Below, one piece after another: positions 16,226-23,943 of a stretch of 38,655 bases of DNA. The stretch spans positions 1-38,655 of the IMG/VR virus record IMGVR_UViG_3300036985_005979. The stretch is one strand, 5' to 3'. This stretch comes from a virus. The notes beneath the pieces were generated by a model. It made no database searches. It was not told the origin of the DNA and worked only from the letters and a program-made list of their open reading frames with translations. Position 1 is the first letter of the stretch. The number at the start of each line of letters is the position of its first letter. The position numbers were made by a program, and so were the translations under genes.

Positions 16226-18823
16226 TCACGCGCGCCGAAATGGGTACACAAAGTTACGCCCACTCGGCGTTTGTACTTTCTTGTCTGTCAGGCCCGGCCA
16301 CCCGAGAGCTTTCACCGCGGCACTCAATAGTTGAGACCAGCCGGTCGAGAAGATACCTTTGTGTCCGGACTTGCGCATCGTCTCGTTGTAGTGCTCCTCG
16401 ATATTACGAGAAGACACGCCGATGCTCGCGGGGGCACCAATGGACGAGGCGCCTGTAATTTTGTCCTCCTCAGCGATAACTGCGTAGTTCTGCTGAAGAA
16501 ACATCGCGATCGGATTCGCCTCGATTTCCCACGAGCCAACGACGCTGGCGCTGGACTTCGGCACATCGTAAGTATCACCAATGCCGAATGAGCACTCCAG
16601 CGCCAAGCAGATGAGCGCGTGAATCTCGGGGAGCATCTTGCTCTCCAGCTTGGTGTCTACCTCGTGGTCAAGCAGCACGTTCTCGCACTTGAGCGCGATG
16701 AAGCGCCGCCACCAGCCGGAATCGCCGCGACGAACCGGCGGCATTGCGTTGCACGCATAGACGTGGGCGGCAGTCAGGTGATGCACCGAACCCTGAATGC
16801 CTTTCGTCTCAATCGTCATCGGCTCGCCGCAGACCGCCGACTTGAATCGCGCCGTCTCCATGATCATGTCTGACGCCATGTCGAATACCATGTTCAGTCG
16901 CTTGCCAATCAGCGAACCGGCGCCGAATCGCGACTCCATTTCTTGAATCGAGACGCCGCTGACCGAATCCGGCGGGAAGCACAGGCGGAACAACTGAAGG
17001 ATACTCGACTTTCCGGAGCGACCTGGCCCGACCAGGAGCAGCGCCTTCTGGTACTTTATCGTTTTACCCAATAGTGCTGCACCAAGATACTGAAGAAAGA
17101 AGTGGATGTTCCCCCGTGTGTCAATGTCATTCTTCCACAGTCGGTGTAGCACGCGCGAGACGACCGGACACGAATTCGCCAACGCCCCGACGAAGTCACC
17201 GTCCTCAACTTCAGGGCGCGTGTAGTCGAAGTCCATATAATGCCCGGCCAGCACGCCGTTACGCTGGTGGTTCTCAGTAAGCCCGTCCTCCGGTGCCGCA
17301 GCAGATAGGAACCCATTGCGAAATGACAGGCCAATGTGGCGCTGCTCCCGCAGATCGCCATTCTGACGCTTCATGCAGTAGCGAACGATGCACTGTAGAA
17401 CGCCCTGCTCCTTCTGCGCGCTGAATCGGTAGCGACACCACTTGGCCTCATCATTCTTGTTGACCTTGAGGTAGCGATACTTGCGCAGTTCATCGAACGC
17501 CGGCATCACGAGTGCCAGGGTCGCCTTCGCCTGTCCGCGGGTCACCCAGAACTGCCCGTTGTACAAATAGAAGCTCTTGTCCATCACTGAGTAGCCAAGC
17601 TTACCATCAAGAATGTTCTCGACAATCAGCTCGGCCAGCTCCGCGTCGTCATACTCGTACTTGTGCTTGTACTGTTCCTCGGGTTCTTCACTCTCTTCCT
17701 CTTCTTCCACTTCTTTGCGCGCCTTCTCTGCATCAGCATTCAGGCGGTCGCAGAACTGCGCTACCTTTTCTTCGCCACAATGGTCCAGGTAGGCGGCGAC
17801 GGAAAGAATCTCGGGCTTCTGACACTGCTTATGGAAACAATGAAAGCTCCACCAGCCGGAGTCCTTCTCGCTGACGATGCAATCCTTATCCTTCGCGACA
17901 CCATGCTTGGAAGCGTCCAAACATTCGACATAGTGCTGGCGCTCGTCCTTCTGATTGATGTAAAGATCGCACTCAGTCAGCAGCTCGACCCACTTCATGG
18001 TAGATAGCGCATACTTGCCAGTGAACCATGCGGGAAGATTCTTCCATTCCTTGCCCTGGTGCAGCTTGTCGATGGACGACTCTGCCTTGAGCCCCGCCGG
18101 GCGCCCCATTGTCGGCTTGAAGTGCGTAAAGAAGTCATCAACCGAAACACGAGCAGCGGGGTCCTCGGCCACCAAGCGAACCAGTTTCAGCTCGCCTGTG
18201 TGTCCGTCCATTACGCCCTTACGATTGAAGGCGCCCGGCATGCGTACATAGCGATTGACATTACAGCAAGCGTCGTCAGCCAGGTTGAAGCCGGCAGCAT
18301 CATTGATAGTTTTGATGAGCCGCTTCATACAGCCTTCGTACTTGCTCTTAATCTTCTCACCATCATCGCCGGAAACATTCACCGGGACATCGAACCAGTA
18401 GTGGAAGTGGTAACCGTACCCCGTAGCAACAACCGCGCGCGCCTTGAACTCCGGGGCGCTTTTGCTGATACTCCGCCGAATCAATTCCAGATGCTCATTG
18501 TAGGTCTGCGATGAGATATACCAGGTACCATTCAGCAGGGAGTTCTTGTGTTCCTTACGCATGTCATCGTTCCATTTCGCCATCCCATCAACCATGTAGT
18601 CAATGATGTCGAAGTCAAGAAAGAACCCAACCAGGTGACTGACGGCCGCTTTCGACGCCTGCTTTGCATCTTCGCGGACCAGGTTGAATGTCTCGAAGTC
18701 GCCCGCCAGCCCAGCGCCCGGAAAGTCGTTCGGGTTGCGCAGGTACACCGCGCCTGGAAGTGTTGGCGGGTGCGGGGCAACTACTACGGGAGCTTGACGT
18801 TGTTCAACGGAGAGGCTATCCAT
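16226..18823 (-). CDS. Primase-helicase (archaeo-eukaryotic-type primase fused to SF3 helicase)
   Basis: An 865-residue replication protein. The N-terminal domain shows primase motifs: FFLDFDIID with Asp70/Asp72, GYGYHFHYWFD with His139/His141, and NVNRYVRMPGAFNRK (Arg191, Arg194), as in archaeo-eukaryotic primases. A Cys/His patch (WWSFHCFHKQC) lies near residue 330 and may bind zinc. A Glu-rich linker (EEEEESEEPEEQ) follows. The C-terminal half is an SF3/D5-type helicase: Walker A GPGRSGKSS with Lys605, a Walker B-like LNMVFDMASD, sensor strand HVYACNAMPP and arginine-finger motif SGWWRRFIAL. Such enzymes melt the origin and prime replication. It follows the RHH gene and repeat-rich region, supporting an origin nearby. 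AGGA precedes ATG 18823. Confidence 0.93.
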   Translation of the reverse strand: MDSLSVEQRQAPVVVAPHPPTLPGAVYLRNPNDFPGAGLAGDFETFNLVREDAKQASKAAVSHLVGFFLDFDIIDYMVDGMAKWNDDMRKEHKNSLLNGTWYISSQTYNEHLELIRRSISKSAPEFKARAVVATGYGYHFHYWFDVPVNVSGDDGEKIKSKYEGCMKRLIKTINDAAGFNLADDACCNVNRYVRMPGAFNRKGVMDGHTGELKLVRLVAEDPAARVSVDDFFTHFKPTMGRPAGLKAESSIDKLHQGKEWKNLPAWFTGKYALSTMKWVELLTECDLYINQKDERQHYVECLDASKHGVAKDKDCIVSEKDSGWWSFHCFHKQCQKPEILSVAAYLDHCGEEKVAQFCDRLNADAEKARKEVEEEEESEEPEEQYKHKYEYDDAELAELIVENILDGKLGYSVMDKSFYLYNGQFWVTRGQAKATLALVMPAFDELRKYRYLKVNKNDEAKWCRYRFSAQKEQGVLQCIVRYCMKRQNGDLREQRHIGLSFRNGFLSAAAPEDGLTENHQRNGVLAGHYMDFDYTRPEVEDGDFVGALANSCPVVSRVLHRLWKNDIDTRGNIHFFLQYLGAALLGKTIKYQKALLLVGPGRSGKSSILQLFRLCFPPDSVSGVSIQEMESRFGAGSLIGKRLNMVFDMASDMIMETARFKSAVCGEPMTIETKGIQGSVHHLTAAHVYACNAMPPVRRGDSGWWRRFIALKCENVLLDHEVDTKLESKMLPEIHALICLALECSFGIGDTYDVPKSSASVVGSWEIEANPIAMFLQQNYAVIAEEDKITGASSIGAPASIGVSSRNIEEHYNETMRKSGHKGIFSTGWSQLLSAAVKALGWPGLTDKKVQTPSGRNFVYPFRRA

Positions 18824-18916
18824 ACGGGAGTCCTGTGAGGGCTGGGGAGCCGGAGCGGGATGGTGGGAGGTAGGAGAGTAACCGTCGAGGCGGGCAGGGT
18901 CGGGACGGAACTCACT

Positions 18917-18948
18917 GAGGTCGGTAGGGGTAACAACCTACCGACCTC
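18917..18948. terminator. Strong 12-bp hairpin between RHH and primase-helicase genes
   Basis: A perfect 12-bp stem GAGGTCGGTAGG / CCTACCGACCTC (18917-18928 with 18937-18948) has an 8-base loop. On the plus strand it is followed by TTTCATTT, so its terminator polarity favours rightward transcription, where no gene is obvious upstream. On the minus strand it lies between the RHH and primase genes without a T-run, so it could act as an attenuator or protein-binding site. Confidence 0.7.
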
Positions 18949-18995
18949 TTTCATTTGCGGGCGAGCTGGGCTGCATTTGTACCATGCCCTGGACC

Positions 18996-19238
18996 TTACC
19001 CAACACCACCAACTACCTCGCCCTCCCCGGTGCCGCTCTCCGTGTCAAACCGCGCGATGTACTCTGCAATGGCTTCTCGCAGTACATCCGAGCGTAGGGT
19101 TGCGCGGCCGGTCTGCCGCATCTTGGCGCTGGCAATCTCACCAAGTCGGTCGTAAATCTCGGGCGTGACGTTCGTTGCAACCGGCTTGGTCCAGCCGTTG
19201 TGCTGCTTCTTCTCACTGTCGGGCTTCTTGGGGGTCAT
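18996..19238 (-). CDS. Ribbon-helix-helix DNA-binding protein
   Basis: An 80-residue basic protein with the CopG/Arc-type pattern: a short strand (KPVATNVTPEIYDRL) and two helices (DRLGEIASAKMRQTG and RSDVLREAIAEYIARF), residues about 18-65. Proteins of this family dimerise and bind short repeated operators with the beta strand, often as repressors, plasmid copy-control or partition proteins. GGAG lies 9 bases before ATG 19238. It sits between the repeat-rich region and the primase-helicase, so the TCAGGACA sites are candidate binding sites; this is inference. The last 15 residues are Gly/Val-rich and probably disordered. Confidence 0.82.
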   Translation of the reverse strand: MTPKKPDSEKKQHNGWTKPVATNVTPEIYDRLGEIASAKMRQTGRATLRSDVLREAIAEYIARFDTESGTGEGEVVGGVG

Positions 19239-19439
19239 GGGAGTTCTCCATCAATGGGTGGTGCGGAACCCGGTGGCCCGCGGCGGGGCGGCTCAAGCTT
19301 GCCCACCTCTTGTACCCCACGAGCCTTGGGGCGGCAAGGTGGCGGGGCGAGAAAGTTGACCTCCTCTACGATGTCGATGGCGCCTACAGGACAGCGGAAG
19401 AAGAGGAACAACCTATGTTTTTCGTAGGGCTGTTTAGGG

Positions 19440-19464
19440 TCAGGACACGCGAAAGGGCAGGTAC
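19440..19464 (+). repeat. 25-bp iteron-like repeat, copy 1
   Basis: Fits TCAGGACA-N2-CGAAA-N3-CAGG-K-AC. This copy has T at the K position (GTAC). It is extended from the octamer and shared with copies at 19708 and 20001. Confidence 0.8.
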
Positions 19465-19521
19465 TTCCAGGGTTATTCCCATTTGTCCGGAGTCTGCACT
19501 CCCCACATCCTTTCTCTATAC

Positions 19522-19602
19522 AGAGTGTCGGATAGAAGTCTCAGCGGATAAAAGTCTCCCCTTCTGGACTTCTATACTTCTATACTTCTTTCCGGACACT
19601 CT
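19522..19602. repeat. Nested inverted repeat with AT-rich 8-bp tandem
   Basis: The outer arms AGAGTGTC (19522-19529) and GACACTCT (19595-19602) and the inner arms ATAGAAGTC (19532-19540) and GACTTCTAT (19567-19575) are all perfect. The right side contains ACTTCTAT, ACTTCTAT and ACTTCTTT in tandem (19568-19591). This is the most AT-rich part of the region and could be a melting element or cruciform. Confidence 0.8.
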
Positions 19603-19707
19603 ATGTAAAACCACTACACTTTCACAGGACAGTCAGGACAGTAAGGAAAAGAGAAGGGAGAACCAGGGGAAAACATGTCCTGACTACCCAGGACAGCCAC
19701 TTTCGAG

Positions 19708-19732
19708 TCAGGACAGCCGAAAGCGCAGGGAC
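19708..19732 (+). repeat. 25-bp iteron-like repeat, copy 2
   Basis: Fits TCAGGACA-N2-CGAAA-N3-CAGG-K-AC, here with GGAC followed by AAC as in copy 3. Confidence 0.85.
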
Positions 19733-19779
19733 AACCGGGACTAATCAAAAAAACCACCTGTCCTGACTCCCCGGCACAA

Positions 19780-19993
19780 AAGTCTCCAAGCCACGGAAAA
19801 GTCCCCGAGCGCCACCCTGCGAGGCCACGAAAACCTTGCCGGACTTTCATCCAACCCTTGACGTGTCAACATCATGCCCCCCAACCAATCGAAATAGATG
19901 ACGTTCGCTCGTGGGGAAAGTCCGGGAAGAGGGGCTTCGGACATCCCAAAATAAGTCTCCAAGCCCTCCTCCGGATTAAAGTTCCAGAGCGCC
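19780..19993 (+). repeat. Duplicated two-part block
   Basis: AAGTCTCCAAGCC occurs at 19780-19792 and 19953-19965. Each is followed by a second shared word: AAAGTCCCCGAGCGCC at 19798-19813 and AAAGTTCCAGAGCGCC at 19978-19993 (14 of 16 identical). The gap between the two words differs (5 and 12 bases), so the words rather than the whole block are conserved. Confidence 0.85.
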
Positions 19994-20000
19994 TGCGGAC

Positions 20001-20025
20001 TCAGGACAGGCGAAACCCCAGGGAC
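20001..20025 (+). repeat. 25-bp iteron-like repeat, copy 3
   Basis: Fits TCAGGACA-N2-CGAAA-N3-CAGG-K-AC and continues AAC like copy 2. A reverse TGTCCTGA follows 16 bases later at 20041, making a spaced dyad. Confidence 0.85.
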
Positions 20026-20289
20026 AACGCGCACTATCGCTGTCCTGAGCGGTCAGCGAGAGCAGGAGGAGCTGGGGTTGGCCTTGGGTCCGGTCCAGGC
20101 GGCGCGGCCCCTCCATCTCGCACGCCGCCACGAAGAAGGGAGGCGGGCCGCTCCATCGTGAGCCAGCCGCGCCTCCCTGGTGTGTCCTCGCCGCGCTGTC
20201 GGCCCGGAGTCCCGTGGCGCCCGGTTTTTAACTCGGGAACCTGGGGTCGCGGGCATCTCGGTCCAGCTCGTGGGGCCCCTGCGCCGCCC

Positions 20290-20753
20290 CTACCGCCCGA
20301 GCAGAGAGAGCACGATGTACGCCGCAAACCCGATGTTGAGGAGGTGGTGTACGAACTGGTCGAAGCCGAGCGCCACCCAAAACAGCTTCTTGTCGGCGCT
20401 CCATCGCCCACCCAGCAGCTTGTGGGCCTTCATCCGGTCAACGATGCAGTGGAGCCCCATGTCAGCAGCGAAGAGCTGGAGGTCCACGAAGCCGTCGTCC
20501 TCTACTTCGAGCACGGCGCACAGCACCCGCACAATGAGGAACGTGCCCAGTCCGTGCGTCCAGCAATGTTTCAGGAGGGGGCGGCCCAGACGAGGAAGTC
20601 ATCGGAGCCCTTCTTTGGGGCGTCTGCGTGAATCTGGAACACATAGTCGCAGAGGAAGTGCTTGAGCTGGAATGCAATCATCAAGGAGATGAACACGAGG
20701 AGTTCGCTGTTCTGGTTGAACAGCGTAAGCATGGGGGCATCTTGGAAAATCAT
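20290..20753 (-). CDS. DUF3307-family membrane protein, reading frame interrupted
   Basis: Two adjacent minus-strand frames together make one DUF3307-like protein of about 154 residues. The first (20753 to 20571) holds the start MIFQDAP and helix IAFQLKHFLCDYVFQ; the second (readable from about 20590 to 20290) continues LLKHCWTHGLGTFLIV, HCIVDRMKAHKL and the FDQFVHHLL helix. The family normally has these elements in one chain with three or four membrane helices. The frames differ by -1, and a run of five C (minus strand; 20577-20581) lies just before the first stop. One added C there would join them. This may be a sequencing or assembly indel, a natural mutation or programmed slippage. An AGGG site precedes ATG 20753, and the HTH gene ends 5 bases upstream. 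The biochemical function of DUF3307 is not known to me. Confidence 0.72.
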
Positions 20754-20758
20754 GGTTG

Positions 20759-21028
20759 TTATCCCTGCGATGATGAGGAAGTGGAAGTAGAGTTGGTTGT
20801 GTTGGGTACGGTATCCGCCGAGGTGCCATCCACAACTGAGGTAACATCCGTCACTGATCCATCATCTGACGCGGGCGCAACACTTTTGGTGTATTTGCGC
20901 GTGCGTACATGGAATGTCGTGCGACACACTCGCGCCGCCTTGCACGCCTTCCGTTCGGACAATCCGCCAGCGATTAGTTCAAGGGCCTTTGCCACTCGCC
21001 CGTCCACGTTCTTGTATGGTCTACCCAT
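20759..21028 (-). CDS. Small helix-turn-helix protein
   Basis: An 89-residue protein starting MGRPYKN. Residues about 8-45 (VAKALELIAGGLSERKACKA and on) form a tri-helical HTH of the resolvase or small-terminase type. The last 40 residues are Ser/Thr/Asp-rich and probably disordered. ATG 21028 overlaps the end of the upstream gene by 8 bases, which decides the start against a longer upstream reading. It could be a transcription regulator or, less likely given its distance from terL, the missing small terminase subunit. A MGRP start and a recognition helix before a short tail occur in both. Confidence 0.7.
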   Translation of the reverse strand: MGRPYKNVDGRVAKALELIAGGLSERKACKAARVCRTTFHVRTRKYTKSVAPASDDGSVTDVTSVVDGTSADTVPNTTNSTSTSSSSQG

Positions 21029-22106
21029 TGGACACCTCGGCATTATTGTTGTTGGCCACACTCCACACCATGCACAGCGCGTATGTATCATCCGGTAGTT
21101 GGACCGGGGTCGCTTCCCAGCCTTTGTCGCACAGAGCGTCAATGATCTCCACCTGAAGCTGCTCCCAGATTGCATCGCTGACTTGTTGCTGGAAGAGCGC
21201 GCGAATACGCGTCATCGTGAAGCAGTCGATGATGTCTCGCAGACAATGGACGACGTGCACGATGCCAGAGTGCCCTGGAACCTGCGACTTGGACGGCTGC
21301 ACAACTTTAATCGCAACATCGGGCTTCATCGCCGCGACGATGCGCTGGTTGTTGGGGCGCGTAATGACGACATCGGCGACATCCGCCATTTCCTTACCTG
21401 CGCGCCCAGTAGTTGCGAGCGTGTGCAGGTCTTCGTCACTCGACTCTTTGGAGGCTGTGGCACGGAACCGAGCGACATCCACGTCATCTTCATTGACACC
21501 GACGCGATACTGATTCTTCATCTCACGCGGCACCTTGTTCTTGCTACCGGGTGGGCGCCCGCGCTTCCGCTTCACCGGAACAGGCTCAGCGGTACTTACT
21601 TTTGATTCGCCAGATATGGCTGCCCGCATTTCACGGTCAGTCTTCTCCGCAGCCGCAATCAAGTGTGTCGGGAGTACATCGTAGTCCGGTGAAACACAGG
21701 GCGGCGCGAACACGCGCTGCGGAGTAACATCGTTGATGCTTCCTCCCGCAATAAACGCAATACCCGGAATGTGGGAGAGCAGGCGGCGGGCTTCGGTGTC
21801 GGTGTAGCTGGCCGGGACGTACACGGTACTCTTTGCGTTCTGGTACTCGACCATGCCAGCCGCCCACCAGCCCGCGCGGCGAATCATCGTGCCGAAGCTG
21901 CGCGCTTGGCGTTTGAACTCGCTGCGGGTGACCCCCATCACTTCGGCGAGATTATGCGCGAAGACGTACGACGTACCGGTGTCGATGGCATTGACCAGAT
22001 GGCGGTGCAAGCGGACGAGCGCGATGTGTAGGTCATCCTTCGAGAGCTTGAGGTCTAAGTCATCACCAACATCCTGCGTGATGCTGTTGGGCTTGCGGAC
22101 GGTCAT
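21021..22106 (-). CDS. AT-hook DNA-binding protein of unknown function
   Basis: A 361-residue protein. A winged/HTH-like segment is visible near residues 49-75 (AHNLAEVMGVTRSEFKRQAR), and a clear AT-hook, KRKRGRPPGSKNK, at about 179-191, which binds the minor groove of AT-rich DNA. The C-terminal part (about 260-350) is a separate mixed alpha/beta domain (HVVHCLRDIIDCFTMTRIRALF). AGGAG precedes ATG 22106. It starts the minus-strand operon that continues to the HTH and DUF3307 genes and the repeat-rich region, so a role in transcription control or replication is likely by context. Confidence 0.78.
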   Translation of the reverse strand: MTVRKPNSITQDVGDDLDLKLSKDDLHIALVRLHRHLVNAIDTGTSYVFAHNLAEVMGVTRSEFKRQARSFGTMIRRAGWWAAGMVEYQNAKSTVYVPASYTDTEARRLLSHIPGIAFIAGGSINDVTPQRVFAPPCVSPDYDVLPTHLIAAAEKTDREMRAAISGESKVSTAEPVPVKRKRGRPPGSKNKVPREMKNQYRVGVNEDDVDVARFRATASKESSDEDLHTLATTGRAGKEMADVADVVITRPNNQRIVAAMKPDVAIKVVQPSKSQVPGHSGIVHVVHCLRDIIDCFTMTRIRALFQQQVSDAIWEQLQVEIIDALCDKGWEATPVQLPDDTYALCMVWSVANNNNAEVSNG

Positions 22107-22354
22107 GGCGGGGCTCCTGTGTGGGCCGCAGAATAGCTCGGCGGGCGCCCATCACTTAATATCACGGTAGAACGCTGGCAAGTTTTTATTCGAACTTCTT
22201 GTTAACTACGATTCAACCTGGACTTTTTAAGATGGTTTGTACTCAAACTAAATCGGCTGGACGTGGCAGATGTAGTAGGGCGCGTTGCGAAGGGGTTAAA
22301 ACTGTGATAGCCTGCTTCCAAGCGTAGTTATCCACTTCTTTCCGGGGCAATCTG
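22107..22354. promoter_or_regulatory. AT-rich divergent control region
   Basis: This 248-base gap separates the minus-strand AT-hook operon from the plus-strand tail operon and is visibly more AT-rich than its surroundings (for example 22180-22250). It must hold both start signals. A plus-strand promoter candidate is listed at 22285-22313. No clear minus-strand promoter is visible. The AT-rich tract is a possible target for the AT-hook protein. Confidence 0.45.
22285..22313 (+). promoter_or_regulatory. Possible promoter for the tail operon
   Basis: TTGCGA (22285-22290) and TAGCCT (22308-22313) are 17 bp apart, with TG one base before the -10 as in an extended -10 element. Each box matches only part of the consensus, so this is tentative. 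Confidence 0.3.
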
Positions 22355-23869
22355 ATGTCCAGCCTCATCTACTCCGAGTTGAAGCGCCAGGTGATGGACC
22401 TGATGACGCTGGACGACCCCTTGACGGAACAGTTTGATGACCGGGTGCGCGATGCGGCGCGCGCTGCGTTGTCCGAAATCGAGCCTACGGCGGTGCAGCA
22501 GTCCACGTTTACTACTCAAGTATTCGAGGACCGGACGACGGGCACCACTGAGGTATACTTGGAGGCCACTGCGGACCCCCGCGTGCTGATGTTCACGGAT
22601 GTTGCGGGGGTGTCTGAGACGCTGCCCTGGACGCCCCCAGTGAACGGCACATGGGATCGCATTATGAACCTGGCACTTACCGTGATTATCATGTCGTCTG
22701 GCATCGTTATCTCTACGACGGAATACCGAGCGCTTGCATGGGAGTTCTTTAGCCTTGAGACTGGCGTGGCAGAGGGCGACCCTCCCAACACCATTCGCTA
22801 CTATGTGTCGCTCGACCGCCCGTGGCACAATACGTCCGACACCGGTATTACGTTCCGCATCTATCAGAACACGGTATGGACCCCGAACTGGACGAACGGG
22901 CTGACCGGAGCAATGCCCGGACGCATCTACGGAACGGGTGAGCAGAACATTCTGTTGGGCACCCAGGAGCAGTTGAAGCCGACGAAGCGTGAGAGCGGCC
23001 AGGGCGTGCCGCGTCTGATCGCGCGCAATGGGCAGTATGCGCTGCCTCCGCTTCGTCGCGCGGTTATCGCAACGGCGGATGACAATACGCCATGGAATGG
23101 GCCCGAGCAGGAAGGCCAGTGGCAGTTCTACGCGACGATTGTCGGTGGACGGCAGGACCGACGGTATAACATTGGCGGCACCGAGATTGTTGACCCTGTG
23201 TTTGAGTCGGCACCGACGCCCATTTCGCTTGAGTTCGACCATACCAATCACGGGGGTGGTTCAATCATTCTGACTGCGCCCAATCCTGACCAGATGCTCA
23301 ACTTCGATACTGCCACTCTTAGGAAGGGTCACTCCGGCTTGCGCGTGCGATTCTACGTGGCTTGCAATGGCCTGATTGCTTCGGGCGCCGGGACGCGCAA
23401 CGATGTGTCGGCGGATAACATTCCGTACCTGCTTGTTGAAGTAGACCCCGAGCCGAGCGCGATGGATGTCTCGTTTACGTGGTCCGGTGAATCGCTTGAC
23501 CGGATGCGTACAATGTTCGCGTCGGGCGAGCAGTTTGGCTACGAGCTGTATCCGCGTCCGGACGACGACTACGTGATTGACTGGCAGGTGATGAAGCGGA
23601 TGCCCGCATTGTGGTCTGAGTACGACCCCATGCCCATCAAGCCCGAAGCGCTGAATGCGTTTCTGTACCTGTGGGCCGCCAATCTCGGTCCAAAGGTGGG
23701 TATCGGTCTTGATATCGCCGAGCAGTGGCGCGCAGCTTCACGCCCACACATGAGGAAGGCGCTGGCAGTTGACGCGGACAATGGCATCATTCGCAGTCAC
23801 GGTTATGGTATGCTCGGCGGTGACCCCATCGCGCAGTCGTACCGGAAGATTCGCCCAGTCACCTACTGA
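22355..23869 (+). CDS. Probable head-tail adaptor protein
   Basis: A 504-residue virion protein that opens the tail operon. The N-terminal 45 residues are helical (SLIYSELKRQVMDLMTLDD), and the C-terminal 100 residues (YPRPDDDYVIDWQVMKRMPALW and on) resemble the closing part of podovirus adaptor proteins, with an Asp/Pro-rich turn, a Pro/Leu segment and a long Ala-rich helix (ALNAFLYLWAANLGPKVGIG). Between them is a large beta-rich insertion of about 350 residues. Adaptors connect the portal ring to the tail nozzle. ATG 22355 has only a modest GGGGCA site upstream. The adaptor call is by overall pattern and by position before the nozzle gene. Confidence 0.55.
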   Translation: MSSLIYSELKRQVMDLMTLDDPLTEQFDDRVRDAARAALSEIEPTAVQQSTFTTQVFEDRTTGTTEVYLEATADPRVLMFTDVAGVSETLPWTPPVNGTWDRIMNLALTVIIMSSGIVISTTEYRALAWEFFSLETGVAEGDPPNTIRYYVSLDRPWHNTSDTGITFRIYQNTVWTPNWTNGLTGAMPGRIYGTGEQNILLGTQEQLKPTKRESGQGVPRLIARNGQYALPPLRRAVIATADDNTPWNGPEQEGQWQFYATIVGGRQDRRYNIGGTEIVDPVFESAPTPISLEFDHTNHGGGSIILTAPNPDQMLNFDTATLRKGHSGLRVRFYVACNGLIASGAGTRNDVSADNIPYLLVEVDPEPSAMDVSFTWSGESLDRMRTMFASGEQFGYELYPRPDDDYVIDWQVMKRMPALWSEYDPMPIKPEALNAFLYLWAANLGPKVGIGLDIAEQWRAASRPHMRKALAVDADNGIIRSHGYGMLGGDPIAQSYRKIRPVTY

Positions 23870-23943
23870 CGCATCGCATGGTTAGTAGCAGAAATATGTG
23901 AGTTAGTGTCCCGCATCCACACCAGCCGAAAGAGGAAAGCACC

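Larger units (their letters stand above)
19440..20048. repeat. TCAGGACA octamer cluster
   Basis: Exact TCAGGACA sites start at 19440, 19633, 19708 and 20001; the reverse form TGTCCTGA starts at 19676, 19759 and 20041. Variants with AGGACA intact occur at 19386, 19624 and 19688. The pair at 19624/19633 is a direct repeat with 9-base spacing. They are candidate binding sites for an initiator or for the nearby RHH protein. Confidence 0.85.
19239..20289. other. Repeat-rich non-coding region, candidate replication origin or control region
   Basis: About 1 kb with no convincing gene; open frames here are repeat-driven, low in helix-forming residues and lack ribosome binding sites. It holds iteron-like 25-bp repeats, many TCAGGACA octamers, a duplicated two-part block, nested inverted repeats around an AT-rich tandem 8-mer, a 10-bp inverted pair (19839-19848 and 19916-19925) and a TTGAC-GT-GTCAA dyad at 19858-19869. 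It lies directly upstream of the RHH and primase-helicase genes. Repeats, a melting-prone AT-rich tract and neighbouring replication proteins are the usual components of an iteron origin. The function is inferred. Confidence 0.6.

Noticed and set aside
19175-20034. Open frames in the repeat region (19175-19744 plus, 19614-19850 and 19741-20034 minus)
   Set aside because: Their translations follow the DNA repeats, are low-complexity or Cys/Pro/Gly-rich, and lack ribosome binding sites.
19858-20631. 257-codon plus-strand frame
   Set aside because: It runs through non-coding repeats and then antisense to the DUF3307 gene; no start signal or recognisable domain.
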